DNA of 37,352 nucleotides, taken from positions 1 to 37,352 of the forward strand of contig JBECKQ010000144.1 of assembly GCA_040235375.1 (NCBI GenBank). Reading direction: 5' to 3'. Position numbers and translations under genes: made by a program. The stretch is from JBECKQ01 sp040235375 (GTDB lineage Bacteria > Planctomycetota > Phycisphaerae > UBA1845). The notes under the pieces were generated by a model that did not search any database, was not told the DNA's origin, and saw nothing but the letters and a program-made list of their open reading frames with translations. This document shows, one piece after another, positions 16,349 to 24,775 of the stretch (positions are counted from its first letter, which is position 1; each line of letters opens with the position of its first letter).

Positions 16349-16862
16349 CATTCTGTCGGCCGGCAGCATGGCCATCATGGAAACGAACCCTTCCAAGGAA
16401 GGCGAATCCAGCCACGAAATCAGCGTTTCGTGCGAAGGCTCCGCGGACGACGCGGACCCCCTGGAATTACGCCGCGCCGCGATCTTCACGCTCGAGCAGC
16501 ACGACTGCCATTCGGGCAGCCTGTCGATCACCGTCGTTGACGAGCCGAAGATGATCGAGCTGAACGCGCGGTACAAGGGGGCCGAGGGCTCCACCGACGT
16601 GCTCGCATTCGATCTGTCCGACGATCCGGAGCGCGGGCTCGACGGCGAGATCGTCGTCTGCCGGGACGTGGCCGAGCGAGAGAGCCGGCGACGCGGCCTG
16701 ACGCTCGGGAGCGAGCTACAGCTCTACGTCATCCACGGCGTACTCCACCTGCTTGGCTACGACGATCGCGACGAACAGGATGCGGCCCGCATGCACGCGC
16801 GCGAAGATGAGCTGCTGACCGCGCTCGGGGTGGGCCCGGTGTATGGAGTGCCGGAATGCTGA
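16338..16862 (+). CDS. ybeY: Endoribonuclease YbeY, third metal ligand changed to Asp
   Basis: A 174-residue YbeY/UPF0054 protein, the metal-dependent endoribonuclease needed for 16S rRNA 3'-end maturation and ribosome quality control. The core strands (SLSITVVDEPKMIELNARY, GSTDVLAFDLS, GEIVVCRDVA) are intact. The zinc motif reads HGVLHLLGYDD rather than HGxLHLxGYDH, so two His ligands remain and the third is Asp143 (numbering from the TTG). The TTG at 16338 is preferred because GGAGGTGA, a full match to the anti-Shine-Dalgarno sequence, lies at 16321-16328. That start overlaps the HD gene by 11 nt. ATG codons at 16368 and 16377 have no ribosome binding site. The next gene overlaps its stop by 7 nt, so the cluster is tightly coupled. 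Confidence 0.92.
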   Translation: MPASILSAGSMAIMETNPSKEGESSHEISVSCEGSADDADPLELRRAAIFTLEQHDCHSGSLSITVVDEPKMIELNARYKGAEGSTDVLAFDLSDDPERGLDGEIVVCRDVAERESRRRGLTLGSELQLYVIHGVLHLLGYDDRDEQDAARMHAREDELLTALGVGPVYGVPEC

Positions 16863-17635
16863 GGGTCGCCGTCGTTCAAATGAACCTGCCGGCCGGTCAG
16901 CGATCGCGGACCCTGTCCCTCGTGGCCGAAGCGATCGACGCGGCGGCGCGCGAGGTTTCGGCGCCGGATCTCATCGTCTTGCCCGAGTGCTACGACACGG
17001 CGCTGCTCGCCGCGGAAGTGCGGCTGATGACGCCGGCGATGTGCCAGGGGTTCGTGGAGGCCGTCGCACGCCGGGCCCGCGAGTGGGGTGTGTGGATCGC
17101 GGTCGGTCACGTGCACTCCGTCGAAGAGCACCCGCAGGCCGCCGCCAGCCTGCTGGACCCGGACGGCGACCCGTGGATTCACTTTCCGCAGCATTGTGAA
17201 CCGTTCGCAGGCGACAGGGAGAATACGACCGCGGAATGGAGCGTTGCGCCCACTCCCATCGGTCGTATCGTGCTTCGGCCAGGCTCATTGATGGCTGAAA
17301 ACACTTTGCGGAGGCCACAGGCTGATCAGCACGCCGACCTGCTGCTCGTGCCGAGCACTGCGTCGGCCGCCGATTCCGTCCGGCGGACCGCGGCGACAAC
17401 GGCAACCGCACTCGGCGCGTACGCGTGTGTTTCCACCGGCGTGGCGCAGACCGGCAAGACCGGACAGAGCTCGGCGGGCGGCTACGTGCTCGACCCGCAG
17501 AATCGGATTGTGCAGGAGACGGGTCCGAACCAGCGCATCCGCGTGGTCGAGTTGCCGATTGAGCCCAGGTACGAGCCGAATTGGCCGCCGGCGAATGCAA
17601 CCGGGATATCGGAGGAACATCCCTATCGTGACTAG
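16856..17635 (+). CDS. Nitrilase-fold protein lacking catalytic Lys and Cys
   Basis: A 259-residue carbon-nitrogen hydrolase homologue. The first half is typical: LRVAVVQMNLPAGQRSRTL, then DLIVLPECYDTALLA with the catalytic Glu44, and WGVWIAVGHVHSVEE. The second half lacks the usual motifs. The catalytic-Lys segment (normally YxKxHLF) reads IHFPQHCEPFAGDRE with no Lys. The Cys elbow (normally GxxICYDxRFPE) reads GRIVLRPGSLMAENTLRRPQ with neither Cys nor Asp. The structural LLLVPSTASAAD and GGYVLDPQNRIVQE strands are retained. It therefore looks like a folded but catalytically dead member, perhaps a binding or scaffold protein. It overlaps ybeY by 7 nt and the CBS protein gene by 8 nt, so it is made with them. 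Confidence 0.8.
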   Translation: MLRVAVVQMNLPAGQRSRTLSLVAEAIDAAAREVSAPDLIVLPECYDTALLAAEVRLMTPAMCQGFVEAVARRAREWGVWIAVGHVHSVEEHPQAAASLLDPDGDPWIHFPQHCEPFAGDRENTTAEWSVAPTPIGRIVLRPGSLMAENTLRRPQADQHADLLLVPSTASAADSVRRTAATTATALGAYACVSTGVAQTGKTGQSSAGGYVLDPQNRIVQETGPNQRIRVVELPIEPRYEPNWPPANATGISEEHPYRD

Positions 17636-18914
17636 CGGACTATTCTGGGTGGCCGTGCTGCTCGTTTTCGGGCTGCTGGCGTCGTCGACACTGAACTTCG
17701 CCTTGCGTCTGCCGTCGCGCGTCCGAATCGCCGAGCGTCTTGCACGTCGATCGCGGCCGGATGTCATGGACCGGCTCATGGAGGCCAGCAACGACCTGTC
17801 GCTGTCAGCGGCGATCATGCGCGCCGTGTTCTCCCTCGCGCTCGCATTTGTCGTGCTGCGTCTGTGCGAACGGTCGGAATTGGGCACGACGCTCACGCAG
17901 TATGTCACGGCTTTTTTCCTGTCGCTCGCTCTTGTGCTCGTCTTCGGCGTGGCGATTCCCGTGGCATGGGCGAAATACGCGGGGGAGTCGGTGCTCGCCT
18001 TCTCGCTGCCCGGCCTGCTTGTACTGAGCAAGGCGTTCGTGCCCATCGTGTGGGTGCTGAGCCTTTTCGATCACCTGGTCCGACGGCTTGCCGGCGTCCC
18101 GCATGACGACCCGGCGAATGATCTCGCCCGGCTCGAGCGCGAGCTTCTGGACGCGGTCAGCGAAGGCGAAAAGCTGGGCGCGGTCGACGAGGAAGAGAAA
18201 GAGATGATCGAATCGGTCATGGATCTGCGCGACACGGACGTGGCGAACATCATGACGCCGCGCACCGAGATGCGTGCCGTGGAGAAAGGCGCCTCGCTTC
18301 GCGAAATCAAGGAGCTCATCCAGCAGATCGGCCACTCGCGCATACCGGTGTACGACGAGACGATCGACAGTGTGCTGGGCGTGATCTATGCGAAAGACCT
18401 GTTGCAGATCGACGAGTCGCAGCCTTTCTCCGCGACAGGCGTGATGCGACCGGCGCTCTTCATTCCCGAAACCAAGAACCTCCGCGACCTGCTGCACGAA
18501 TTCCAGGCGCAGAAGGTGCACATGGCCATCGTTCTCGACGAGTACGGCGGGACCGCCGGCCTGGTTACGATCGAGGACATTCTCGAGGAGCTTGTCGGCG
18601 AGATCGCCGACGAATACGACGTTGACGAGCCCGAACCGATGACGCGGATCGACGAAGACACGCTGGATATCGACGCTCGCGTGCGCATCGAGGAGCTCAA
18701 CGAGGAGCTCGACATCGAGTTGCCCGAGGATGACGACTTCGAGACGATCGGCGGTTTTGTGTTCAGCACGCTGGGGAGGATTCCGGAGGCCGGTGAGTCA
18801 TGCCGGCATGAGAACGTGAGCATTCACGTGATCGACGCCGAGCCGCGGCGGATCAACCGGCTTCGGGTACACGTAGACCGCCAGGCGCGCCCCTCGAACA
18901 ACGGCCGGCACTAA
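17628..18914 (+). CDS. CorC/HlyC family protein (DUF21-like membrane region, CBS pair, CorC domain)
   Basis: A 428-residue membrane protein of the hemolysin C / CorC family, implicated in magnesium or cobalt efflux. Three or four hydrophobic segments (residues 4-20, 64-82, 88-112, 122-145) form a divergent DUF21-like region. A linker carrying EKLGAVDEEEKEMIESVMDLRDTDVANIMTPR follows, the hallmark just before the CBS pair. The CBS repeats include GHSRIPVYDETIDSVLGVIYAKDLL and IVLDEYGGTAGLVTIEDILEELVGEI. The C-terminal CorC_HlyC domain ends the protein (DFETIGGFVFSTLGRIPEAGE). The GTG start is chosen because GGAGG (17611-17615) lies 12 nt upstream; it overlaps the preceding gene by 8 nt. This gene ends the phoH cluster. 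Confidence 0.88.
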   Translation: MTSGLFWVAVLLVFGLLASSTLNFALRLPSRVRIAERLARRSRPDVMDRLMEASNDLSLSAAIMRAVFSLALAFVVLRLCERSELGTTLTQYVTAFFLSLALVLVFGVAIPVAWAKYAGESVLAFSLPGLLVLSKAFVPIVWVLSLFDHLVRRLAGVPHDDPANDLARLERELLDAVSEGEKLGAVDEEEKEMIESVMDLRDTDVANIMTPRTEMRAVEKGASLREIKELIQQIGHSRIPVYDETIDSVLGVIYAKDLLQIDESQPFSATGVMRPALFIPETKNLRDLLHEFQAQKVHMAIVLDEYGGTAGLVTIEDILEELVGEIADEYDVDEPEPMTRIDEDTLDIDARVRIEELNEELDIELPEDDDFETIGGFVFSTLGRIPEAGESCRHENVSIHVIDAEPRRINRLRVHVDRQARPSNNGRH

Positions 18915-18946
18915 CCTATCAGCTCAGGACTCCGCCGACGAAATCC

Positions 18947-19114
18947 GGGTGGCGCGGTCTGGCCCGAACGGACAGGCCGTGGGTGCAGTCTGGTGATGCG
19001 AAAACGCGAGCCCACGGCCTGGCGGTGCGACGCTTCGCTCGCTGCGCCAGACGGTGCCACCCAGCCGTGATGGAAAATCGGGTGGCGCGGTAAGGCAAGC
19101 CAGACCGCGCCACT
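18947..19114. repeat. Structured dispersed repeat between convergent genes
   Basis: Nested inverted repeats. The arms GGGTGGCGCGGTCTGGC (18947-18963) and GCCAGACGGTGCCACCC (19046-19062) pair with two mismatches. An inner perfect 11-bp pair, CAGGCCGTGGG (18973-18983) with CCCACGGCCTG (19011-19021), closes a loop of about 27 nt. A third arm at 19099-19113 is the exact complement of 18949-18963 and also pairs locally with 19082-19090. A 36-nt part (18947-18982) recurs inverted at 37228-37263 with two differences. It fills the gap between the stops of the CBS protein and the protease, and may terminate both. Short overlapping frames here have no coding support. Confidence 0.7.
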
Positions 19115-19174
19115 CGTACATTGCAATGCATCGAGATCGGGTGTCCTACCCGGGCGGGCGCGCCGGCTTCGGCG

Positions 19175-21853
19175 CTATTCGGTCGAGATCGAAGCGGCGA
19201 AGTCGGCGAAATCCCTCAGGTCGATGTCGCCGTCGGCGTCGAGATCGACGCACAGGCAGCCGGCACCCTGCCCGCCGGTCGGACCGGCCAGGCAACTCTC
19301 GAACACCTCGTAGTCCTGCACGTTCACAAAACCGTCGCCGGTGAAGTCCGTCGGCGTCATCGGGACCACGCCCCAGATCTCCACGTCGTCAATGTTCCAT
19401 CCGGGGTAGCTGACCGTGTTGTCGGTCGGCCCCATGTTCCACCGGATGTAGACCGTCGACTGGCCGTCGGCGACGGCGGAAATGTCGTAGGACTGCTGGG
19501 TCCAGTGGTCGTCGCTGATGCTTACGTTCGACGGATTCTCCCAGATCTGCGTCCAGTTCGTGTCGTCATTGGACACCTCGACGGAGGCCGTGTCATAGCT
19601 CTCGACACCCAGCCAGCGGTAGAAGCGCAACTCCGTCGAACTCAGGTTCGCACAGTCGATCGCGGTTGTCGTCAGTGCATAGACCGGCATGCTCTGCGCG
19701 TAGTCGCCGGCGAGGTTGTAGCCGTACACATACAAACCGGTGTTGCCTGACGACGGATCGCGGCTGTGCGTGCCGCCGCCGGTCGGCGGCCCGAACGCCC
19801 AGTTGCCTTCCGTGGCCCAACCGGGATCGGAGTCAAGCGGGAACGAGTGGACCACGTGCGGCGCCAGCGCGGTGACATTGAGCGTGATGGTGGCGACGTT
19901 CGACGCCGCCGATGCATCCCACGCGCGGAAGGTAAAGCTGTCGACGTAGTCGACGCCGCATGGCGGCTGATACGTCACCATGTCTGCGCCGCCAGCCAGC
20001 GTGTATGGCAGGTCGCCCGCCTCGATGATGATGCCGCCGTTCGGATCGATCAGGTAACCTGACGCCGGAAGACTGTCGATCTCGTAGGTCAGAGAATCGC
20101 CGTTGGGGTCGGAAGCGCTGAACGTCATGCTCGTGGCGAGGTTCATCGGCGTCATGACGGAGTCGTCATACGCCACGGGGTCCCACGCGGGGCCGCCGAC
20201 CCGGAGCGAGACGATTCGGGTGGTGTCGCCCGCGTGATCGGTCGTGTTGACGAAGCTGATCATGTCGCTGTAGTTGCCCTCCGGCAGCGTGAGGGCGTTC
20301 GAGTTGACGTCGATGGAGACGGTGGTCGTCGCGTTCGGGCCCAGGGAACCCGCCCCGTTCACGACGGTAAGCCACGACGCGGTCGCAGTGACGCTGTAAT
20401 CGATGCCCGTATCGCTCATGTTTTCAAGCGTGAAATCACTGCTTGCCGGCGAAAACGGGCCCGCGATCGGGCCGTTCAGCATCAAGTTCGTCTCCGGCGT
20501 CACGCCGAGTCCGCGACCGGGCACATAGGTGTCGAGACTGGTGACGCCCGTGTTGCCGGGATCGAGCCAGTCGCTGAGCCGGGTGCTTGACGATCCGCCG
20601 CCGGTCCACGACATGGAGAATCGGCCGTACCAGTCGGAAGAGTCATTGCCGCACGCCGCGTATCCGCCGTGCAACTGCCCGATCACGTGATGGCTCTGGT
20701 TGAACAACGGCGAGCCCGACGAGCCGGGCTCCGTTGTGCCGACATCCCAGTCGGTGATGCGGACGTGCGACCCGTCACCGGGCGTGGCCGTACCCAGATA
20801 GCTCGTCGTTGTTGTCGGCTGGTATTCGAAGCTGATGCTCTTCTCGTCGCAGTTCGGATGGTGGATACCGCACGCGCTCGTGGCATCCGCGCTGGAATGA
20901 TCCCACCCGGCGAAGGTAATGCCCCAGTCGGGGTTGGGATCGTCATCGAGCTCGACGAGCGTGAAATCTGACGGCGTGTAAGTTGCGCGGAAGTACGAGC
21001 CGCTCTGCCACTCGCTCAGCGAGCCGCCACCATGCTGGCCGCACGTGGGGCTCTCGTAGTTCCAGTACACGACCAGCGACGCCGCGTTGCCAGACGTAAT
21101 GCTGCAATGGTGAGCGGTCATGAAATAGGGAGTCTCGTCTTCGGCCGTGTTGTTGACCATGAAGCCGCTGCAGAACAGGCTCCCGCCGGTCGAAATCACG
21201 CCGATTGCGGGAATCTCATCACGCCAGGCGTCGCCTTCGGGGCAGACGACATCGACGTTACATGCCCCCGACCGCAGGCCCTGCTCCTCGCCGAAGAAAC
21301 GGTAGCCCACGTTGATGCGGGCAAGTTCGAGATCGAGCTCGTCGGTCCTGATGGTCTGCGGCAACGTGACCTCGACAATGATGTCGTCAGCGAGAATTAC
21401 CGGCGTCCACAGCTCGCCATGCGTTTCGTTGTCATCCGCGGTGAACGGGCCGATCACGTTGTTGTGGTCGGCGGAGTAAATGAACATCGTTCCGCCGGCC
21501 GGCATCTGGTAGCGAGTGAAGCCCAGGTTGAGCGACAGGGCGCCGAGAGAGGTGACTCGCAGGCGCCACATGTGGGAACCGTCATCCAGGTTCTCCCACG
21601 TTCCATCGGTTGCCGGCGTGATGAGAACTTCGTTTGGTATGGCGAACCGCGGCGCCAAGCCTTGCGTCTCGCGCTGTTGGTCTTCCTGCTCGGCGGCCGC
21701 CAGATCGACCGACGGTGCACTGACCTGCTCCACCTGATCGAGCGCGACGACCTTGTGCAGGAACGCCGCCGGGACACGATCGTCTGCCCGAGCGATCCCG
21801 GGGGCGATCACACAACACATTCCCACCAATGCCAGCAAACGACTGGTGCGCAT
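19175..21853 (-). CDS. Secreted trypsin-fold (lysyl endopeptidase-like) protease with C-terminal dockerin
   Basis: An 892-residue exported protein with a clear signal peptide (MRTSRLLALVGMCCVIAPGI, then ARA and mature DD). After a beta-rich propeptide region, a trypsin-fold domain resembling bacterial lysyl endopeptidases spans about 195-445. Its triad is His249 (MTAHHC), Asp296 (SDFTLVELDDD) and Ser379 (EPGSSGSPLF), with several Cys pairs. The C-terminal half has an Ig/BACON-like segment (DFTLENMSDTGIDYSVTAT), a cadherin-like segment (SASDPNGDSLTYEI), and a jelly-roll region near HSFPLDSDPGWATEGNWAFG. A dockerin-like end has two calcium-loop repeats, DFTGDGFVNVQDYE and DLDADGDIDLRDFADF. GGAGAGG precedes the ATG. 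It is probably displayed outside the cell and degrades protein; cleavage specificity is an inference. Confidence 0.88.
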   Translation of the reverse strand: MRTSRLLALVGMCCVIAPGIARADDRVPAAFLHKVVALDQVEQVSAPSVDLAAAEQEDQQRETQGLAPRFAIPNEVLITPATDGTWENLDDGSHMWRLRVTSLGALSLNLGFTRYQMPAGGTMFIYSADHNNVIGPFTADDNETHGELWTPVILADDIIVEVTLPQTIRTDELDLELARINVGYRFFGEEQGLRSGACNVDVVCPEGDAWRDEIPAIGVISTGGSLFCSGFMVNNTAEDETPYFMTAHHCSITSGNAASLVVYWNYESPTCGQHGGGSLSEWQSGSYFRATYTPSDFTLVELDDDPNPDWGITFAGWDHSSADATSACGIHHPNCDEKSISFEYQPTTTTSYLGTATPGDGSHVRITDWDVGTTEPGSSGSPLFNQSHHVIGQLHGGYAACGNDSSDWYGRFSMSWTGGGSSSTRLSDWLDPGNTGVTSLDTYVPGRGLGVTPETNLMLNGPIAGPFSPASSDFTLENMSDTGIDYSVTATASWLTVVNGAGSLGPNATTTVSIDVNSNALTLPEGNYSDMISFVNTTDHAGDTTRIVSLRVGGPAWDPVAYDDSVMTPMNLATSMTFSASDPNGDSLTYEIDSLPASGYLIDPNGGIIIEAGDLPYTLAGGADMVTYQPPCGVDYVDSFTFRAWDASAASNVATITLNVTALAPHVVHSFPLDSDPGWATEGNWAFGPPTGGGTHSRDPSSGNTGLYVYGYNLAGDYAQSMPVYALTTTAIDCANLSSTELRFYRWLGVESYDTASVEVSNDDTNWTQIWENPSNVSISDDHWTQQSYDISAVADGQSTVYIRWNMGPTDNTVSYPGWNIDDVEIWGVVPMTPTDFTGDGFVNVQDYEVFESCLAGPTGGQGAGCLCVDLDADGDIDLRDFADFAASISTE

Positions 21854-21994
21854 GTTTCGACCCTCTCCATAACAGTGTGAAAGCGCTTCGTGGCAGGTTC
21901 AGTACAGAGCAAACCCATGCCGGGATGGGAGAAACTATCCAGCGATTCATGGGTTGACTGCGAATACGCCCCCGCCTCCTGACCCTTACGGGCC

Positions 21995-22023
21995 AGTTTA
22001 GCGAATTGATAGACCGGTCGCAA
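21995..22023 (-). promoter_or_regulatory. Candidate sigma-70 promoter for the secreted protease
   Basis: On the minus strand TTGCGA (-35, 22018-22023) is separated by exactly 17 nt from TAAACT (-10, 21995-22000). The predicted start would give a leader of roughly 135 nt before the protease ATG. It lies in the 239-nt gap downstream of the sigma factor gene, so the protease is probably transcribed separately. Confidence 0.45.
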
Positions 22024-22092
22024 ACATCTTATCGGCGCTGCCCGACGCAGATGTGTACGAATTGTGTTCCAGGATACACGGGTCGGCGTGTG

Positions 22093-22905
22093 CTATGCCA
22101 GCACCGGCTCGGCGACGAGCTTGAGTCGCAGCTTCTCCAGCGCGGAAACCTGGATCTGCCGGACGCGCTCCTTGCTGACCTGAATGTCGCGCCCGATGCG
22201 CTCGAGCGTCTGGCGCTTCTGGTTGGCATCGTCAGGGAAGCGTTTGTCGAGAATGTACTTTTCGAGTGAGGTCAGATTCGCGTCGTCATGCTTGAGCACG
22301 TGGTTGAGCCGTTCGACGTAAACGCGGTCGTCCCATTCGGAGGGGCCCATCTCCCACATTCCGCGGTCCATGCGTGAATCGAAGCCGTAGCTGATGAGGC
22401 TGGCCCGCCGGGTTTCCATCTTCGAGAGGCGAAGGAATCCCCGGTAGATCGCGTTGCAGGCGTAGGTGCTGAATCGGTAGCCCCGCCAGGGGTCGAACGC
22501 CTCGACGGCGTCGCAAAGCGCCCGCAGGCCCTCGCTGAGCAGGTCGTCCTCGTCGACGTTGGTGAAGCGGGTCCTGCGGAGCATTTCGTAGCACAGGCCG
22601 AGATTCACGGTGATGAGGTGATCGCGGATGACCATCCGTCGTTCGATCCACCGCCGGGAAGCGGCGGTAACGGCCACCTTGCGGCCGCGAAGCTGGTGCG
22701 ACCGGTAGGCGCAGTAATGCATGGCCTTGAAAAGGCGGACCTCATCGACTCCGCGCGGCGGGGCGTTCTCCTCAAGCAACCCGTCGATTCCCTCCAGGAA
22801 GCCTCTGGTGTTAGCCGGACCGGCAACCTCCGGATGGAAGACGTATTTGGGCAACCCTTCGTAGCCCATGACATGCCGACTTGCCGCCTTGCCCTTGGCA
22901 ACCAT
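22093..22905 (-). CDS. Sigma-70 family RNA polymerase sigma factor, compact form without region 3
   Basis: A 270-residue sigma factor. Region 2 (about 97-160) is clear: LGLCYEMLRRTRF, then DEDDLLSEGLRALCDAVEAF, DPWRGYRFSTYACNAIYRGF. Region 4 (about 212-262) has the helix-turn-helix TLERIGRDIQVSKERVRQIQ, close to primary sigma factors. Between them are about 50 residues with no recognisable region 3. A basic segment of about 95 residues precedes region 2, without an acidic region 1.1. It resembles the primary-like, non-ECF alternative sigma factors common in planctomycetes. AAAGG lies 6 nt upstream of the ATG. It is divergent from the metallopeptidase gene and upstream of the protease gene; regulation of either is only a possibility. 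Confidence 0.9.
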   Translation of the reverse strand: MVAKGKAASRHVMGYEGLPKYVFHPEVAGPANTRGFLEGIDGLLEENAPPRGVDEVRLFKAMHYCAYRSHQLRGRKVAVTAASRRWIERRMVIRDHLITVNLGLCYEMLRRTRFTNVDEDDLLSEGLRALCDAVEAFDPWRGYRFSTYACNAIYRGFLRLSKMETRRASLISYGFDSRMDRGMWEMGPSEWDDRVYVERLNHVLKHDDANLTSLEKYILDKRFPDDANQKRQTLERIGRDIQVSKERVRQIQVSALEKLRLKLVAEPVLA

Positions 22906-23297
22906 ACCGTACCTTTCGCCTTGCGTTCGCGATACTGGGCCAGGATTTCGGAGCGATTTACCGCCTGCGCCACAGCACCTTCGGTTGCGTTGATCCGGCC
23001 CGGGGCTTGCCGCCGATCGCCGGTCCTCGCCACACCGGCTGAAAATTCCGCAACCGTTCAGGAATTCGCCCCACCCGCCGCCGCGCCCCCGAGGTTGGAT
23101 CGAGGTTTAGTGCAAACCGCCGGCGATCGCGCCTTCCACCCCACCCATACTGCACTTGCTGTTCCGCACGAAAAAGTGTGACTTGTAGTCCTCGGGAAGG
23201 GATCCATCCCCGCTGCCGTTGGACTCTGGGTAAGCCGGGCATTTGACCGGCCGCTGGCGTCTGCCAGAATAGGCTATACGGAGAACACTACACCGGA
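22906..23297. other. 392-nt divergent intergenic region
   Basis: No gene is supported here. The region must hold the promoters of the divergent sigma factor and metallopeptidase genes; only the plus-strand promoter at 23243-23270 is convincing. Small open frames on both strands are continuations or shadows of the flanking genes. Confidence 0.5.
23243..23270 (+). promoter_or_regulatory. Candidate promoter of the metallopeptidase gene
   Basis: TTGACC (23243-23248), a 16-nt spacer and CAGAAT (23265-23270) match the sigma-70 consensus at nine of twelve positions. The expected transcription start near 23277 lies just before GGAG at 23280-23283 and the ATG at 23298, which supports the longer start of that gene. 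Confidence 0.4.
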
Positions 23298-24770
23298 ATG
23301 CACAAGCAGGATTCAGCTCGGTCAATCGGTTCGTGCGCGGAAGCTGCCTCAGCCGCCTGCGTGCGAGGAGCAGCCACGCGCCACCTGGCGCGACGGGGGG
23401 CATGGCCTGACCAAGTCAGGCCGTGCACACCTTCCACACTTCCGGCTCGGCGGCCACCGCCCCCCCGACGTCGCCTGGTCGGCGCAAGGGCGATGCTCGC
23501 TGTCACCACAGCGGTTCTCGGGGGGATCGCTGGCTGCGGGACCGACTGGCCGTTTGGCTCGAGCCCGCGAAACGGCGAGTTCGAGCCGACCACGATCCAG
23601 CTCTCCGTCGGCCGGCACGTCGACCAGCCTTTGTCCGACGACGAAGCCGAGATGATCTTCACGGAGGCCAGCCAGATTCTCCAGGCCCAGGATGAGGAAT
23701 GCCCAGACGTAAGCTGTCCGGTGACTTTCGAGCTGGACGGCTCCGTTCGGTCGTTCTCCGCCGGCGAAGCGGTCGTGACAACGGAGGCCCAGCTTGATGA
23801 GATTTTCGCGGAGCCGGAGGACATCAAGCTCGTCGCCCTGATGCTCGGCGTATGCGGCACGTCGCGATCGAGCGATCTGTCCGTGGTTCTTGGCTGCGCT
23901 TATCGCGGCGGGACCGCTGTCGTAACGCGCGGAGCCGACCCGGACGTGTGGGCGCACGAATGGGGCCATGTCCAGGGGCTTGTGCATCGCGACGACTGCC
24001 CTCGCAATGTGATGCACAGCTACGAACTCGACACCAACGCCCTCGATGGCGATGAATGCGCGGCGTTCCTATCGCCGACACCGTCGCAGGGACTGTTTCG
24101 CACCCGAATGCCGGACGAAACCTGCACACGGTGCAATGAAGAGCAGGTCCTGCCCCGGCCAAACGAACTGGAAAGTGAGTGGCTGTCCCGCATCACGGCG
24201 CGCATCTATCGCGCGGGTATACCGGCGGATGCGGTGACGGGCCGGCTGGACTCGACCGCCGTTGACGTCTTGATCGATTTGTATGCCACCAGCCCGGTAC
24301 CGGTGGTTCGGACCAACGCCGCGCGCCTCATCGGTTTCAGTGCCGATTCCCGCTGTGTTTCAGCACTGATCGCATACATTGACTCGATGCCGAACGAGAT
24401 CGACACCGCCGAGCTTGGAGTCGTTGCGGAGTCCGTTCTGGCGCTGGGCCGGCTCGCCGGAACCGATGAGGCCGGCGCAGCATTCGCGTTCATCCAGGCC
24501 GGCACCGACCCGGGGGCGTGGGCAGATCATGTTTTGGTGACTGGCGACCCGGCCGAAGAACCCGTTCCGCTGGACCGCGTACTCGCGCGCATCTGCATCA
24601 TGGCCGTCGGGGTCTCCGACCATCCGGATGCGGAGTCCTTTCTGCTGGGACTGGACGAGCAGACCCGGACCGGCCGCCTCGCCCACCGCTGGGTTGCCGA
24701 CCAGATCAATGAGGCCCTGTGCCGCCGGAACGACCAATGTCCCGCGCCCGCATCCGTCCCGGTCCAGTGA
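23298..24770 (+). CDS. Predicted metzincin-type zinc metallopeptidase lipoprotein
   Basis: A 490-residue exported protein. The zinc site HEWGHVQGLVH gives His220, His224 and His230 with catalytic Glu221. The following NVMHSY provides a Met-turn Met239, the pattern of metzincins. An Arg-rich N-region (ARRPPPPRRRLVGARA) and hydrophobic core lead to the lipobox IAGC, so the mature protein is probably lipid-anchored; the twin Arg run could indicate Tat export. The C-terminal 200 residues are helical and repetitive (VVRTNAARLIGF, VVAESVLALGRL), suggesting HEAT-like repeats. The start is uncertain: ATG at 23298 has GGAG 14 nt upstream and a promoter just before it; ATG at 23493 would leave a very short signal peptide without basic residues. 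The substrate is unknown. Confidence 0.75.
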   Translation: MHKQDSARSIGSCAEAASAACVRGAATRHLARRGAWPDQVRPCTPSTLPARRPPPPRRRLVGARAMLAVTTAVLGGIAGCGTDWPFGSSPRNGEFEPTTIQLSVGRHVDQPLSDDEAEMIFTEASQILQAQDEECPDVSCPVTFELDGSVRSFSAGEAVVTTEAQLDEIFAEPEDIKLVALMLGVCGTSRSSDLSVVLGCAYRGGTAVVTRGADPDVWAHEWGHVQGLVHRDDCPRNVMHSYELDTNALDGDECAAFLSPTPSQGLFRTRMPDETCTRCNEEQVLPRPNELESEWLSRITARIYRAGIPADAVTGRLDSTAVDVLIDLYATSPVPVVRTNAARLIGFSADSRCVSALIAYIDSMPNEIDTAELGVVAESVLALGRLAGTDEAGAAFAFIQAGTDPGAWADHVLVTGDPAEEPVPLDRVLARICIMAVGVSDHPDAESFLLGLDEQTRTGRLAHRWVADQINEALCRRNDQCPAPASVPVQ

Positions 24771-24775
24771 ACGCC

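Noticed and set aside
18919..19131. Overlapping 65-71 codon frames on the minus strand
   Set aside because: They are entirely within the inverted-repeat element and have no start signals; open frames arise from the repeat's GC content.
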